A DNA stretch of 64,000 nt from Orychophragmus violaceus (GCA_030180135.1 CM058229.1:46217522-46281521), one strand, 5' to 3'. Counted from the first letter of the stretch, positions 9,599 to 21,381 are shown. The notes: generated by a model not told the origin, from the sequence alone. A program made the numbers and translations.

Positions 9599-10774
9599 TG
9601 ATAGGTTGTATAGTTTTCCATATTCTACTGCAAGTGCACAGTTAATGCAATCGTAGTATATAAGGTATCGAATCCCACGAGGACTCTCAGTCACACAATA
9701 GATTAATAGCAGTTCAGATTAAATTAAGCGAAGCAGATTTGAAAACAGTAAACTAAATAGCAAAGTAAATCGAGTGAGTTTGTAAGCAAGAAGGCGAGGC
9801 GTTAGGTTTCAGGAGTTCTCAGGAAATCAGGAACGCAAGCAATCAATCTATCTAGATCCAATCAATAACTATTCTAGAACTCAAACACTGATATAGAATT
9901 AACCAAATTCCTTTGCGATAATTCTCTAAGTCTAAGTGCAGCAAACCAAACTTCCGTTTGCGAGAACTAACAGATTAAACTAGCATTAATTCCAAGTTTG
10001 ATATGCTCACAATTAACCTGAACCAAACTTCCGTTTGCGAACAGTTTAATTGCTTATCTAAATTCTTTCTAGTTAAATTAACCAACTTCCGCTGCATTAA
10101 TCAACCTAACATCATAATTCTGATTAGCTACTTCAAATTAGGCATTAAGAACAACTTAGATAAAGAACTAGCAGATATGGATCTCTACAGATCAATTAAA
10201 CTATAATTCTCTGAAATCCTTAATGAGAATCCTTCAACCTAACAGGTGATCTACTCAGACATATTCATCGAGACAGAAGATATCATAAGTAGAAAACCAA
10301 ATATCATATAATCAAATAAGAACTGGGGTTCAAAATCAAGTCTCTTTCGAGATCAGGATCAGCCCCTCAACTCTCTCTGAGTAAAACTTAACGTAAGAAA
10401 AGCTTCGCCTAACAAGTGGCTGTAAAACCTAATTATAATCCTAAAACACGTTTTGGGGCTTCTTTGTAAATATCAGGAACTTCTGGGCAGAATTGCAATG
10501 TCATCATTCTTCATTAAACCGTCGTTTGGCCCATCTCGCTGGTGCATCGATCGATGCTAGGAATGCAACGATCGACACCTTTCTCTGTTTCGGACAGTGA
10601 ACTCTATCTCTCGGCCAAATACTCCAATTAGCTCCAGAAAGTGTCTAAATCACCAAATATGCTCCAAATGTGCTTGTACCTAATAAACACCTGAAAAGAC
10701 TCTAAAACATAGTAAAAGACTCGATAAATAACACATATACCATGCTTAAAAGCCATAAAATCCATGGTATATCA
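9599..10774 (-). repeat. 3' LTR of Athila-1 (1176 bp)
   Basis: Starts TGATAGGTTG and ends GGTATATCA. It contains repeated CCAAACTTCCGTTTGCG motifs (near 9948 and 10022) and a pair of CGATCGA motifs at 10541-10578. Confidence 0.92.
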
Positions 10775-12128
10775 ACTCCCCCACACTTAGCTCTTGCTTG
10801 TCCTCAAGCAAGACAAAGAACTAAATGCAGATAAGATGTTTGAAAACTCTTCAGAAACTCATTTCATCCTAGAAGCTACAATACTCAGATTCCCCTTAGT
10901 AAACCACTGCAAGAATCAATCATAGGATATCAAGACCACAATGTACTTCCCCCACACTTAGCAACTGTCCTAGGTAAACTCCACAATCACATTCAAGCAT
11001 TCAAATTCTCCCTACTGACTTCTGCAAGTATTTAAGTGCGGTCTCACCTAAGGAGTATCGATCAAAGGGCACATGGATTCTTACCTTATCAGCTCTAGAC
11101 CACCATACTATCTTTCTCTAGTCCCTTTCTTCTCTTTCCCTTCTTTAACAACTGATTTTTCCCCACTGGGTATCATTTTATTTTTTTTATCAGTGTTCTT
11201 CCCGTTATGGGGTGTACTTTGGACACATTCCATGGTACACAGGATATGAGAGTTTCAGCTACCATTCCCATGACCACTTCGGAGTTACTAACTCATCCTC
11301 AGTTTATTATTATTTTTTTTTTTTTACTTTACAGAAGGGGAGAAGGGAACTAAATGGGACAGGTTTACAGGCTGTGTCAGAACTAACAAGGGAATCCGAC
11401 ACAAAGTATACCAAGCCCTTAGGTGAGAAATCTAAGTCAGTATTAGGGGTGAAGTCAGTAAAGGATCCTCTGATACCTGAAGTGATGTGGGTGTTCCTAG
11501 TAGGTTGATCTGTGATGGGGATTTCTAATAGTCATAGATAGATCCTGCAACTTCATCCCAATGGTTACTTAAGTTCCTGCAAGTCTTGTAAATCTTCTAA
11601 GAAAATCATAGTTTCTTACTTAAACAATTTTGACTCAATAAAACAAATTTTTTTTTGAAAAACTAAGAAAACAAAAGCGTGCGTCAGTAGCTTCCTCCCC
11701 CACACTTAAACTACACTGTCCCCAGTGTAATCAAAGCATGAGCTCGGTGAAAGAATAATCAAATTGAAGAACAAACCGAAAAGTTGCAGAATACTTACCT
11801 GTCGTCGCCCTGTGTCGATCGATGCCACAAGGGTGTCGATCGATGCAAGGTGATTATCGCTCGCGGTTATTTAGATAACCGATGTCTGAACCGCAATCAA
11901 TTCGTTAAACCGTAAATCGCGACTGCATCGACCGATGCATAATGTGTGTCGATCGATGCAATGCGATTATTCCTGTTTCCCTCAGCTCTGAACACACTTA
12001 AACAGAAAAATTAAAAATACCAAATCAAAACGAATGGAAACAAAAACAAAAACGAACCTAACAGTGGGTTGCCTCCCACTCAGCGCTTGTTTTAAGTCAT
12101 TAGCTTGACTTTTGGAAAGGGGTCAGAC
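10775..12128 (-). other. Long 3' non-coding region of Athila-1
   Basis: Begins with the polypurine tract (ACTCCCCCACACTTA on the plus strand, 10775-10789). The stretch to about 11720 is nearly the same as 34746-35720 in Athila-2, including thymine runs near 11170 and 11320, although the coding parts of the two elements differ greatly. CGATCGA motif pairs lie at 11811-11850 and 11926-11962. A sequence GTTGCCTCCCACTCAGCGC near 12067 closes the block. The small frame at 11212-11508 is not conserved as protein. Confidence 0.75.
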
Positions 12129-12945
12129 TCATGGAGGTTTCAACAGAGACTTTGAGTGTCTCTGTGAATGCCTTATCATCCATGGTGGTGTGTAAGCAGT
12201 AGCAGCATGATGTCGTCCAAGAAACGTCGGGATGAATGTAGGGTGAAATTGACACTTGGGTGTTTCAACGCTCTTTCCTGCATTCAAAATAGTGGAGTCA
12301 GAAGGTTTAAACTTAGAGGATTTATGCTTCACCTTTGGCAAAGTTTTGATGTTCGGGGCCTTTTGTTTATGAGTAGCTTTAGGCCTTGAAGATGTTAGAA
12401 TAGGCTCTTGTGGAACCACCATCTTCTTGTCAACCACTACTGTGCGCTGAACCTCATTTTTAGACTTAACATGAGCTTTCGGGAATGGCAGTGGAGGTTT
12501 ATAGGTTCTTTCTTTAGCAGGTCCTTGAGACATGAGTGAAACTGGTTCCCTTCGGGGTGCAACGATCGGTGCGTGTGATGCATCGATCGATGCTATCGTC
12601 TCCTCTCGTGTTTCAACTATGGTCTCGGGTTTATCCGACTCTTGATCCATTCCAGCCATCTCAGACTCAAATTTCTCTTCTTGGCTTGGTCCCACTTCGA
12701 TCTGAACTATCCAAGTCAAGAGATCCATGTCAATCTCTGTTGAGTCGGGTGCATTGAAGCTTTCAAACTCAGGCAATTCAACATCAGATTCCCCACTGTC
12801 TTCCATAAATTCCACAGCCTTAACTGCTAGATATGATCCATGATCCATCTGTATGTCATCCTGAATGGGAATGTTGCTGGCATGAGCTTCTTGAGAATCC
12901 TTCCTTGGAGCAGAACTTGGAACTTGATCCATCTGTGTGTCCAGC
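12129..12945 (-). pseudogene. Athila-1 Gag-like protein, C-terminal half
   Basis: Continuation of the frame 20686-21223, separated by copia-B; the CCAGC duplication lies within the codons for QL, and the frame reads on in phase after removing the insertion. The end (FIPTFLGRHHAATAYTPPWM) matches the C-terminus of the Athila-2 Gag-protease (FTPSFLGHEHSATAYSPPWM). In between it is acidic then lysine-rich and lacks the protease domain. CGATCGA motifs at 12561-12591 lie inside the coding sequence. The gene was intact before copia-B inserted. Confidence 0.8.
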
Positions 12946-13582
12946 TGAAGGATTGTTTAGTTGATCCTGATTCAATTCTTAGATTCATATCAACCTAAAC
13001 ATGCGGATCTAGGTTCTCTTGAATAGAAACATATCATATCTCACCTTTTACCTGTTAATGCAGCGGAAGGAGATAGAACAGGTCAGAGATCAGAGAAACA
13101 CCGAGAGATGAATCCTCCAAAGGCTCACACACGCGATCACAGGAAAACGGCTGCTAGACCGAGCTGATGGGAGGCGCAGGGAGAGAGAGAGGCTCGCGGC
13201 TGGGTTAGGGTTCTAGGAGAAAGAGAGTTGGCTTTTAATTCATTAAAACCCTTCTCTTTCCCTTTTGGGCTTTTGGGCCCAAAATGCCAATCTGATTAAA
13301 TCCCTTGGATTTAATCAGACCCATTAATCTCTCTCCAAGTACGACAAATGCCTAGCACTTTTACCGTACTTCTGCTAAACCGTTCCTACACATTTTCCTG
13401 TTAGCTTAAGCGTGTGACCCATATGGGATCATATAATAAAGGCAATAAGTCCGAGACTTATAGATCATGAGCGGACTCTAGCAAGCCATCATGACCCCCA
13501 GTATTATATGACTTATGTCTGATCATTGACATACTCTTACTTTCTAGAGACAGTACCGAGATTACTGGACACAATTCCAACA
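12946..13582 (-). repeat. 3' LTR of copia-B (637 bp)
   Basis: Starts TGAAGGATTG, ends AATTCCAACA. Essentially identical to 20049-20685; the difference I see is CATATCATATC versus CATATCAGATC. Confidence 0.95.
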
Positions 13583-14435
13583 ATCTCCCACTTGTACTGG
13601 AATCTCTGAATTCATAATCCTTTTGTCTCAATATCTCGATTAGTCATAAGGCAAGATTGGTGTCATCCTTATAAAGCCTAATCTTGTTCATCGGACTCTG
13701 ATTCGATACTGACAATCCAAACGACTCGGGACAGTCCGTTTGAGCATGGCCATGCATTTTCCAGTATTCAAATCTCCGATTGGCCTAGAGATATTCACTC
13801 CATTTATATTGGAGGGACAAATCCCGTCTTGTTCCATCACTGTAAACTACTCATTTCATAGTGTACCCAAACAAGGTCCTTATAGCTATCGCAGAACGAT
13901 AGTGTTAGACAATGATCAAAGTGCATCAGTCCATGTGTAGTCACATGCATGCGAACTCAGGTCTAAGGACTATACTCTATAGTCGTAGTGAGAATCTCTT
14001 ATGACACAGATATAAATATCCTGAAGAGTTCTCATAATCGGGTCTTGTCCGGTCGTATGTTCCCAACATACACCTATGTACTGACTTTGATGCCGCGCAT
14101 CTATGACACACTGAGACTTTGTCATAAGTCACATACCAATCCAGTCTCTCACGGTTGTTGGTGTTCCAATTTCAACAACCTTCGACTAGGGACAGGATGA
14201 TATAATCCATCTATCAAATATAGGGTCTCACGATCAAGCTAAAAGACTTTGATGACTCAAGATCAAGTCACTTACTTCGATGACCTATAAAATGGTTCAT
14301 ATCATTTTGGAACGATTATTTCATCACAGTTAAAATAATCTTGAAATAATAATTTCATTAAACATAAGAAAAATGTTTTACAAGAACATATCAAATAACT
14401 AAATAAAAGCCCTCAAACTCCCACTCAAATTTAGA
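13583..14435 (-). other. Polypurine tract and 3' untranslated region of copia-B
   Basis: The minus strand reads AAGTGGGAGAT next to the LTR (13583-13594), a polypurine tract typical of copia elements. The remaining 840 bp are non-coding. The related region of copia-C (26790-27619) keeps the same order of blocks, for example TCTCCCACTTGTACTGGAAT and GGTCTAAGGACTATACTCTA. Confidence 0.75.
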
Positions 14436-17400
14436 TTACATTTCAATGTCTCTAATGCCTACAGCTTCAGTCAGAAACTCGAGCTTAGGCCTTGGGAGTG
14501 GCTTTGTCAACGGATCAGCGACATTATCATCTGTCTGAACTCGGCTGATCTTGACTTCCTTTCTATTAATGATGTCACGTATCAAGTGAAATCTTCTTAG
14601 AACATGCTTGGATTTCTGGTGTGATCTCGGTTCCTTTGCCTGAGCTATAGCACCATTGTTATCACAAAACAGTGCTAGAGGCTCAGCCGCATCTGGTATC
14701 ACACCTAGTTCAACAATGAACTTTCGTATCCAAACAGCTTCCTTCGCAGCTTCTGAGGCGGCGATATATTCAGCTTCTGTAGTGGAATCAGCAACGGTGT
14801 CTTGCTTGGAGCTTCTCCAACTAATTGCACCGCCATTCAGACAAAAGATATAACCGGACTGTGACCGGAAATCATCTTGGTCTGTCTGGAAACTTGCGTC
14901 CGTGAATCCACTGACTTTAAGCACATCACTTCCACCGTACACCAAGAACTTATCCTTAGTATGTCTTAGATACTTCAAGATATTCTTTACGGCAATCCAA
15001 TGGTTTTCACCTGGATTTGACTGGTATCTACTCGTCATGCTCAATGCATAAGCAACATCAGGACGAGTACAGATCATGGCATACATGACAGATCCTATTG
15101 CAGATGCATAAGGAATATTCTTCATGCGCTCAAGCTCAGCAGCCGTCGTAGGGCTCTGCTTCTTGCTTAGCGTTGTGCCATGTACCATTGGCGTGAAGCC
15201 CTTCTTGGAATCTTTCATGCTGAATCTTTGTAGGACTTTGTCAATGTATGAATCTTGACACAAGCCTATCAGCCTTCTAAATCTATCCCGGTAGATCCTG
15301 ATTCCAAGAACGTATGCGGCTTCACCCATGTCTTTCATGGAAAAACAACTTCCAAGCCAGTCCTTTACAGACTTCAGCATTGGAACGTCGTTTCCGAGAA
15401 GCAGTATGTCATCGACATACAGAATAAGAAATACTATCTTGCTCCCACTAGTTTTTTTATACACGCATTGTTCTTCTTCGTTTCTGATGAAGTCAAATTG
15501 CTTGATCGCTTCATCAAAACGAAGATTCCAGCTCCTCGATGCTTGCTTCAATCCATAAATGGATTTATGAAGCTTGCATACTTTCCCAGCATTCTTTGGA
15601 TCTATGTAACCGTCAGGTTGCGTCATATACACATCCTCTTCCAGAATACCATTCAGGAAGGCGGTTTTCACGTCCATCTGCCAAATTTCATAATCATGAA
15701 AAGCTGCAGTTGCTAGTAGAATCCGAATAGATTTCATCATAGCCACTGGTGAATAGGTTTCATCGTAATCCACACCGTGAATTTGTCTGAAACCTTTTGC
15801 CACCAACCTGGCTTTATAAATCTGGACATTTCCATCCACGTCAATCTTCTTCTTGAAGATCCATTTGCACTCGATGGCTTTTACACCAGCGGGTAAGTCA
15901 ACCAACGAAAACACTTGGTTGACCGACATGGAGTCCATTTCGGAATCAGTGGCCTTGCGCCACTTAGAGGAATCTGGGCCCATCATGGCTTGATTGAAGT
16001 TCGATGGTTCATCACCATCAATGATCAAAAGATCATGACAGTCAGTCACGAGGAATCCTTGATATCTCTCAGGTTCGTGACGGATCCTCCCGGATCTTCG
16101 AACTTCAGGTACTACAGGTTCAGGCTCTACAATTTCTTGTAGGTCCTCCTGCTGCTCTTCCTCATTAGGTTGAGCAGTATCCTGTTCATCTTGAATTTCT
16201 TCAAGCAGTACCTTACTCCCACTGTCTTTCTTAGAGAGAAACTCCCTCTCAAGAAAGTTACAATCCCGGGCAACAAAGATCTTGTTCTCGGAACGTAGAT
16301 AGAAGTAATAAGCCTTGGTTTCCTTCGGATAACCAATGAAGTAGCATTTATCAGACTTTGGTGTAAGCTTATCTGAGATTAATCTCTTGACATAGGCTTC
16401 ACAACCCCAAATTCTTAGATAAGACAGCACTGGAGCCACTCCAGTCCATAATTCATATGGTGTCTTTGCTACTGCTTTCGATGGCGCTCTATTTAGAGTG
16501 AACACTGCTGTTAGCAGAGCATATCCCCAAAGGGATATTGGAAGGTCTGTGTGACTCATCATAGATCGAACCATATCCAATAAGGTCCGATTTCTCCTCT
16601 CAGACACACCATTCCATTGAGGTGTTCCGGTAGGAGTGAGTTGAGATACGATCCCACACTCTCTTAGATGATCACTGAATTCTTGGCTTAAGTATTCTCC
16701 TTCTCGGTCGGACCGAAGAGCCTTAATGCTTTTGCCAAGTTGGTTCTGTACTTCATTTTGGAATTTTCTGAACTTCTCAAAAGATTCAGACTTATGTTTC
16801 ATTAAATAAACATATCCATACCTACTGAAATCATCAGTGAAGGTAATGAAGTACTGATAGTTTCCTCTTGCATTTGTGGACATTGGGCCACACACGTCAG
16901 TGTGTATCAGGCCCAATAAGTCACTGGCCCTCTCGTTAGGTTTATTAAAGGGGGCCCGTGTCATTTTGCCCATCATGCAGGATTCGCATTTCTCACATGA
17001 CTCAAAGTCAAATGAGCCAAGAAGTCCATTCGAATGGAGCCTCTTGATGCGTTTCTCGCTGATGTGCCCTAAACGACAATGCCATAGAAACGTTCGGTTC
17101 TCCTCATTAGGTTTGAACCGTTTGGTATTAATGTTATAAATTGGCGCGGATTGATCGAGTATGTAAAGCCCATTCGTAAGAGGGGCAGAACCATAGAACA
17201 AATTGTTGCGATTGAAGGAACATAATTTATTCTTAACTGAAAAATCATAACCTTCCAAATCCAACAAAGAAATTGAAATAATATTTCTGCTTATAGCAGG
17301 TACAAAATAACAATTATTGAGTTCTAAAATCAATCCCGAAGGTAAAGACAACAAGTATGTGCCTACAGCTAGTGCTGGAACTTTCGCTCCATTCCCAACT

Positions 17401-18413
17401 CGTAGCTCCACTTGTCCTTGCTTCAGCCTTCTACTGCTGCTGAGTGCCTGCATATTAGTACAAATATGAGCCCCACAACCAGTATCCATAACCCACGAGG
17501 TATTATCAGAAGTAGTTGTATTAACTTCTATAACAAAAATACCTGTCGAAGAAGTCTCGAGAGTCTTCTTCTTCAATTCCTTTAGACCTTCTTGGAATTT
17601 CTTACATTCTCTCCTCCAATGCCCTGGTTCTTTACAGAACCTGCATATGTCAGTTGGCCCAGCCTTGGACTTGGGCTTGGGCTTTAGCGTGTCCTTGTCC
17701 GCGACTTGGACAGCCTTGGCCTTTCCCTTATCCTTAGCAGAGGATTTCTTAAACCCCTTGCCCTTCTGCACCATAAGCACATTGGGGTCCTTGGCGGTTT
17801 TCCTCAAGTTGGGCTCTGCAGTCTTGAGCATTCCGTGAAGCTCAGGCAATGTCTTACTCAAGCCATGCATGTTAAAGTTCAGAATGAACTGATCATAGCT
17901 TGCAGGTAATGACTGCAGAATGATGTCGCAGGCAAGTTCTTGGCTGATAGGACAGTCGAGTTTCTGAAGATGATCGAGATAACCCATCATCTTCAAGACA
18001 TGAGGACTCACTGCCGCATTCGCAGCCAACTTACAGTCTAAGAGGTTCTTAACAGTCTGAAACCTCTCAGTCCTTGCTTGCTCCTGAAAAAGCGATTTCA
18101 GGCTTGCCATTATCTCAATTGGTGACAATACACTCTCGAACTGCATTTGCAGCTCACCAGTCATTGTCGCCAACATAAGGCAATACACATCATTTTCATC
18201 TGACGAATGCTTTTCCCAAGCATTATGCAGAGTCCTGGCGGCATTGTTAGCAGGCCTCTCGGGGAGAGGATCACGAAGGACATAATCCTTCTTCTCCTGC
18301 TTGAGGACCAGCCTCAAGTTCCTTGACCATGTCAGGAAGTTCGTTCCAGTCAGCTTCTCCTTCTCGAGAACAGACCGGATTGAGAATGTGTTTTGTGTGC
18401 TTGTAGTAGTCAT
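14436..18413 (-). CDS. Copia Gag-Pol polyprotein (1325 aa), intact
   Basis: A single uninterrupted frame. Gag (about 1-280) ends in a CCHC zinc knuckle C257-C260-H265-C270. The aspartic protease has D310 in DTG. Integrase has an HHCC finger (H445, H450, C476, C479) and catalytic D506, D569 and E605, the last two spaced as expected (D-35-E). Reverse transcriptase spans about 838-1080 with YVDD at 999-1002. RNase H follows with TDASF near 1171, TTEAEY near 1212 and D1251. Domain order protease-integrase-RT-RNase H is diagnostic of Ty1/copia. The product is made in the cytoplasm, cleaved by its own protease, and copies and inserts the element RNA. No missing catalytic residue was found. The start ATG at 18413 matches the one in copia-A. 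Confidence 0.97.
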   Translation of the reverse strand: MTTTSTQNTFSIRSVLEKEKLTGTNFLTWSRNLRLVLKQEKKDYVLRDPLPERPANNAARTLHNAWEKHSSDENDVYCLMLATMTGELQMQFESVLSPIEIMASLKSLFQEQARTERFQTVKNLLDCKLAANAAVSPHVLKMMGYLDHLQKLDCPISQELACDIILQSLPASYDQFILNFNMHGLSKTLPELHGMLKTAEPNLRKTAKDPNVLMVQKGKGFKKSSAKDKGKAKAVQVADKDTLKPKPKSKAGPTDICRFCKEPGHWRRECKKFQEGLKELKKKTLETSSTGIFVIEVNTTTSDNTSWVMDTGCGAHICTNMQALSSSRRLKQGQVELRVGNGAKVPALAVGTYLLSLPSGLILELNNCYFVPAISRNIISISLLDLEGYDFSVKNKLCSFNRNNLFYGSAPLTNGLYILDQSAPIYNINTKRFKPNEENRTFLWHCRLGHISEKRIKRLHSNGLLGSFDFESCEKCESCMMGKMTRAPFNKPNERASDLLGLIHTDVCGPMSTNARGNYQYFITFTDDFSRYGYVYLMKHKSESFEKFRKFQNEVQNQLGKSIKALRSDREGEYLSQEFSDHLRECGIVSQLTPTGTPQWNGVSERRNRTLLDMVRSMMSHTDLPISLWGYALLTAVFTLNRAPSKAVAKTPYELWTGVAPVLSYLRIWGCEAYVKRLISDKLTPKSDKCYFIGYPKETKAYYFYLRSENKIFVARDCNFLEREFLSKKDSGSKVLLEEIQDEQDTAQPNEEEQQEDLQEIVEPEPVVPEVRRSGRIRHEPERYQGFLVTDCHDLLIIDGDEPSNFNQAMMGPDSSKWRKATDSEMDSMSVNQVFSLVDLPAGVKAIECKWIFKKKIDVDGNVQIYKARLVAKGFRQIHGVDYDETYSPVAMMKSIRILLATAAFHDYEIWQMDVKTAFLNGILEEDVYMTQPDGYIDPKNAGKVCKLHKSIYGLKQASRSWNLRFDEAIKQFDFIRNEEEQCVYKKTSGSKIVFLILYVDDILLLGNDVPMLKSVKDWLGSCFSMKDMGEAAYVLGIRIYRDRFRRLIGLCQDSYIDKVLQRFSMKDSKKGFTPMVHGTTLSKKQSPTTAAELERMKNIPYASAIGSVMYAMICTRPDVAYALSMTSRYQSNPGENHWIAVKNILKYLRHTKDKFLVYGGSDVLKVSGFTDASFQTDQDDFRSQSGYIFCLNGGAISWRSSKQDTVADSTTEAEYIAASEAAKEAVWIRKFIVELGVIPDAAEPLALFCDNNGAIAQAKEPRSHQKSKHVLRRFHLIRDIINRKEVKISRVQTDDNVADPLTKPLPRPKLEFLTEAVGIRDIEM

Positions 18414-20035
18414 AGCTGAAATATATAAGATAAAAGGTTATTAGTTAATATGTTCAATATGATTAATCTTATATTATACTTAATATGATCAATCATGCAT
18501 TATATTCAATAACCTAAGTTACCCTCAATAGAATATAATGATTCCAAGATCCACATATAACTAAGATCAAAGTGGGCCACTGGCCGTCACCCAACCTTAG
18601 CTTATATCGGTAAGCCCTATTTCGGCTAATTATATCCGTGATATAACTCTTGGTTGTGAATCTGGGCCCGAGGCCCAATTCACTCTGATGTCTCAAGGCC
18701 CGAGACTCCCGATGGCCTAGTCAAGAAAACCAGACTATACAGTCATGTAATCATTAATGTCTGGGACTCCCAATGACATTTATGAATCACAAACCGTCTT
18801 ATCCACGCAAAAGTAGACACCCTCACACTGTAAGGCCATGAATACAATTGAATGGGCTTCGACAGCTGACATAGTCTGGACAAGACATCCAACGCTTGAT
18901 ATTATTTGAGGTTCGTAGGTTTATTAAAATTTCATTCCCAAAGTAGAAGATTACTATTTCGGGAAACTTTCTATTTTTGGAAACCTACTATTTTAGGAAA
19001 CTTTCTAAAATTGGAAACTTTCTAAAACCGGAAACTTTCTAACTTTAGAAATTTCTTTAAAATCCAAAACCCGCAAATCTAGAAACTTCTATTTTAAGAA
19101 ACTTTCTAATTTCAAAATTTCGAAAATTTAATTTAAAATCGATTTATATAACTTTATAAAATAAATTTTAAATTAATCTGAAGAAAGACTCAAATAATTG
19201 GCCCAATTGTTTTAACTTCTTGGCCCGAGGCCCAAGAATTGGTCCATGTCCAAGACATGACCCAATTGTCCAATTAAATGACATAACCGGTCTGGTTCAT
19301 TAAAATTGGTCTAACCAAATTTTAATTACTACGATGACCACAATTGTCAACCGGTTATTTACTAAACCGGATTTTCTCAATTTATTTGGTCCAACCAAAT
19401 CAAATTAGAAAATCCTGGTTTAGGCACAAAATCCAATATTTCGACTTTGGATTTCTTATCCCGGTTTAACCAGAATTTAATAAAATTATTAAATCTGTTT
19501 ATTAAACCGAGACGTTTGATTTTTAATCAAGTTTTAAACCGAACCTTAAACCGAACCGAAATCACACGCCAAAACCCTAACAAACCGACGCAAAACGTCC
19601 AGCCGCAAGCCATCATGCCGCGGCGGATGAATGGTCGGGAACGGTATGGGTCGTGTGATCGGGACGGGTTGCTCGGGTCAGGCGGGACGGGACGATGCCG
19701 AGACCATCGCGGGACGATCGTAGCTCGGTCCAACCGATCCGCTCGATCGATCCACATGATCGCTTGCTTATCCTCTCACGCAAGCGATCGGCCATCATCA
19801 CGCACACGGTCGATCGGCTGATCATGCGATCGATCCATGATCGATCCATGCATCCAAGCCATCGGCCGATCACAAAAACAAGTCATATAGCTTGTTTTGC
19901 GATTTCATTAGTGTGTTTAGGGTTCAATTCTTGTTTCTTAAGTGATTTATCTTATCAGTAGTTGATTCAAAAACACTTCTAAACAGATTAAACAACCTAA
20001 ACATGAATCTAAACAAGAAAAACACAGAACCAATA
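18414..20035 (-). other. Long leader of copia-B with GC-rich GATCG zone
   Basis: About 1.6 kb between primer-binding site and Gag ATG. It holds the AT-rich GGAAACTTTCTA repeats (about 18950-19110), blocks with ACCGG and TTTAATC (19260-19560) and a GC-rich zone at 19600-19880 dense in CGATCG and GATCGATC palindromes. The layout equals that of copia-A but the GC-rich zones are strongly diverged. Confidence 0.65.
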
Positions 20036-20047
20036 GCTCTGATACCA
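20036..20047 (-). promoter_or_regulatory. Copia-B primer-binding site
   Basis: Minus strand TGGTATCAGAGC, complementary to initiator tRNA-Met, one base inside the 5' LTR. Confidence 0.93.
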
Positions 20048-20048
20048 C

Positions 20049-20685
20049 TGAAGGATTGTTTAGTTGATCCTGATTCAATTCTTAGATTCATATCAACCTA
20101 AACATGCGGATCTAGGTTCTCTTGAATAGAAACATATCAGATCTCACCTTTTACCTGTTAATGCAGCGGAAGGAGATAGAACAGGTCAGAGATCAGAGAA
20201 ACACCGAGAGATGAATCCTCCAAAGGCTCACACACGCGATCACAGGAAAACGGCTGCTAGACCGAGCTGATGGGAGGCGCAGGGAGAGAGAGAGGCTCGC
20301 GGCTGGGTTAGGGTTCTAGGAGAAAGAGAGTTGGCTTTTAATTCATTAAAACCCTTCTCTTTCCCTTTTGGGCTTTTGGGCCCAAAATGCCAATCTGATT
20401 AAATCCCTTGGATTTAATCAGACCCATTAATCTCTCTCCAAGTACGACAAATGCCTAGCACTTTTACCGTACTTCTGCTAAACCGTTCCTACACATTTTC
20501 CTGTTAGCTTAAGCGTGTGACCCATATGGGATCATATAATAAAGGCAATAAGTCCGAGACTTATAGATCATGAGCGGACTCTAGCAAGCCATCATGACCC
20601 CCAGTATTATATGACTTATGTCTGATCATTGACATACTCTTACTTTCTAGAGACAGTACCGAGATTACTGGACACAATTCCAACA
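20049..20685 (-). repeat. 5' LTR of copia-B (637 bp)
   Basis: Second copy of the LTR. On the minus strand transcription would start within this copy; an AT-rich TTATTATATGATCC segment is a possible TATA region. Confidence 0.95.
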
Positions 20686-21223
20686 CCAGCTGCTTCATGC
20701 GAGTGCTCAAGGATTCAAATTTCTCATTCAGATTAGTGTACAGGTTCTCCAGCTTCGAGCTGAAAGAAGCTGTGTTCTGCTGTTGCTTTTCAATTGATTG
20801 CTCTATCATCATCTCTAGTCTACTCCTTTGTGTAGGAGGTGCTAGATAGGAAGTGTAGTTATGGTCTTTTGATCCTTGAGCATGCCTAGAACCTTGTCTG
20901 TGTTGATGTTCCAATGTACGTCCATAAGAGTCGGTTCCAGCCATATAATGTACCTCTGCAAATTTATCAGTTTTTGCCTCTGCTTGGAACTGTCTCTCCC
21001 TAAGTAAGATGTCATGGATGTCATCTATCTTACTCTGCATCTCAGCTACTTGCCCAACCAATACATGGTAATCTGGTAAGATGGGATTTCCTTCCCCATC
21101 TATTTTCTGACCTTTTGCGTTGCATATGTGACCCTCTTGGTCTCGTAGAACGCCGTTTTCACCGCGAATTAGAATCACAGGTTCCATGGCGCGGAACCTA
21201 TTGAACGTCTCAGATCTCAGCAT
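20686..21223 (-). pseudogene. Athila-1 Gag-like protein, N-terminal half
   Basis: Probable start at 21223 (MLRSETFNRFRAMEPV); the frame is open to 21319 but that stretch covers CGATCG-type motifs and has no counterpart in Athila-2. It contains a segment like residues 50-80 of the Athila-2 Gag and a segment ending KFESLSTRMKQL, which matches Athila-2 residues 470-480. The roughly 300-residue core Gag domain present in Athila-2 is missing between them, so this protein is a deletion version. Copia-B then split the gene at the CCAGC duplication. Confidence 0.75.
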
Positions 21224-21381
21224 CGCTGTTCTCGCCTTATGTCGATCGATGCAAGGTGAGCAACGATCGATGCAGTGCGAATCCCTGCGAATCCAAAAAT
21301 CAAAAACGTGAGTAAACAAGAAAATTAAAAAGAATGCTTAGTCTAAATCCTAGTACTAAATCTATAGGTGAACTCGAAGAG

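Larger units (their letters stand above)
12946..20685 (-). mobile_element. Copia-B: complete Ty1/copia element with intact Gag-Pol
   Basis: 7740 bp, bounded by the perfect duplication CCAGC (12941-12945 and 20686-20690). It has two 637-bp LTRs that I could separate by only one difference, a tRNA-Met primer-binding site, a polypurine tract and one uninterrupted 1325-codon Gag-Pol gene. All features needed for autonomous transposition are seen, and the LTR identity points to a very recent insertion. It sits inside the Gag gene of Athila-1. Confidence 0.97.

Noticed and set aside
9338..9694. 118-codon frame across the Athila-1 border
   Set aside because: It fuses Athila-1 LTR sequence with element D sequence by chance; only the part 9507-9598 belongs to a real gene.
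10003..10206. 67-codon frame found again at 21810-22013
   Set aside because: It lies within the Athila-1 LTRs, so its repetition reflects the repeat and not protein conservation. The same holds for 33704-33934 and 39198-39428.
14656..17909. Several plus-strand frames inside 14436-18413
   Set aside because: Shadows of the intact copia-B Gag-Pol gene on the other strand.
20561..20685. End of the 252-codon frame 20561-21319
   Set aside because: This part reads into the copia-B LTR; the true gene continues at 12945.
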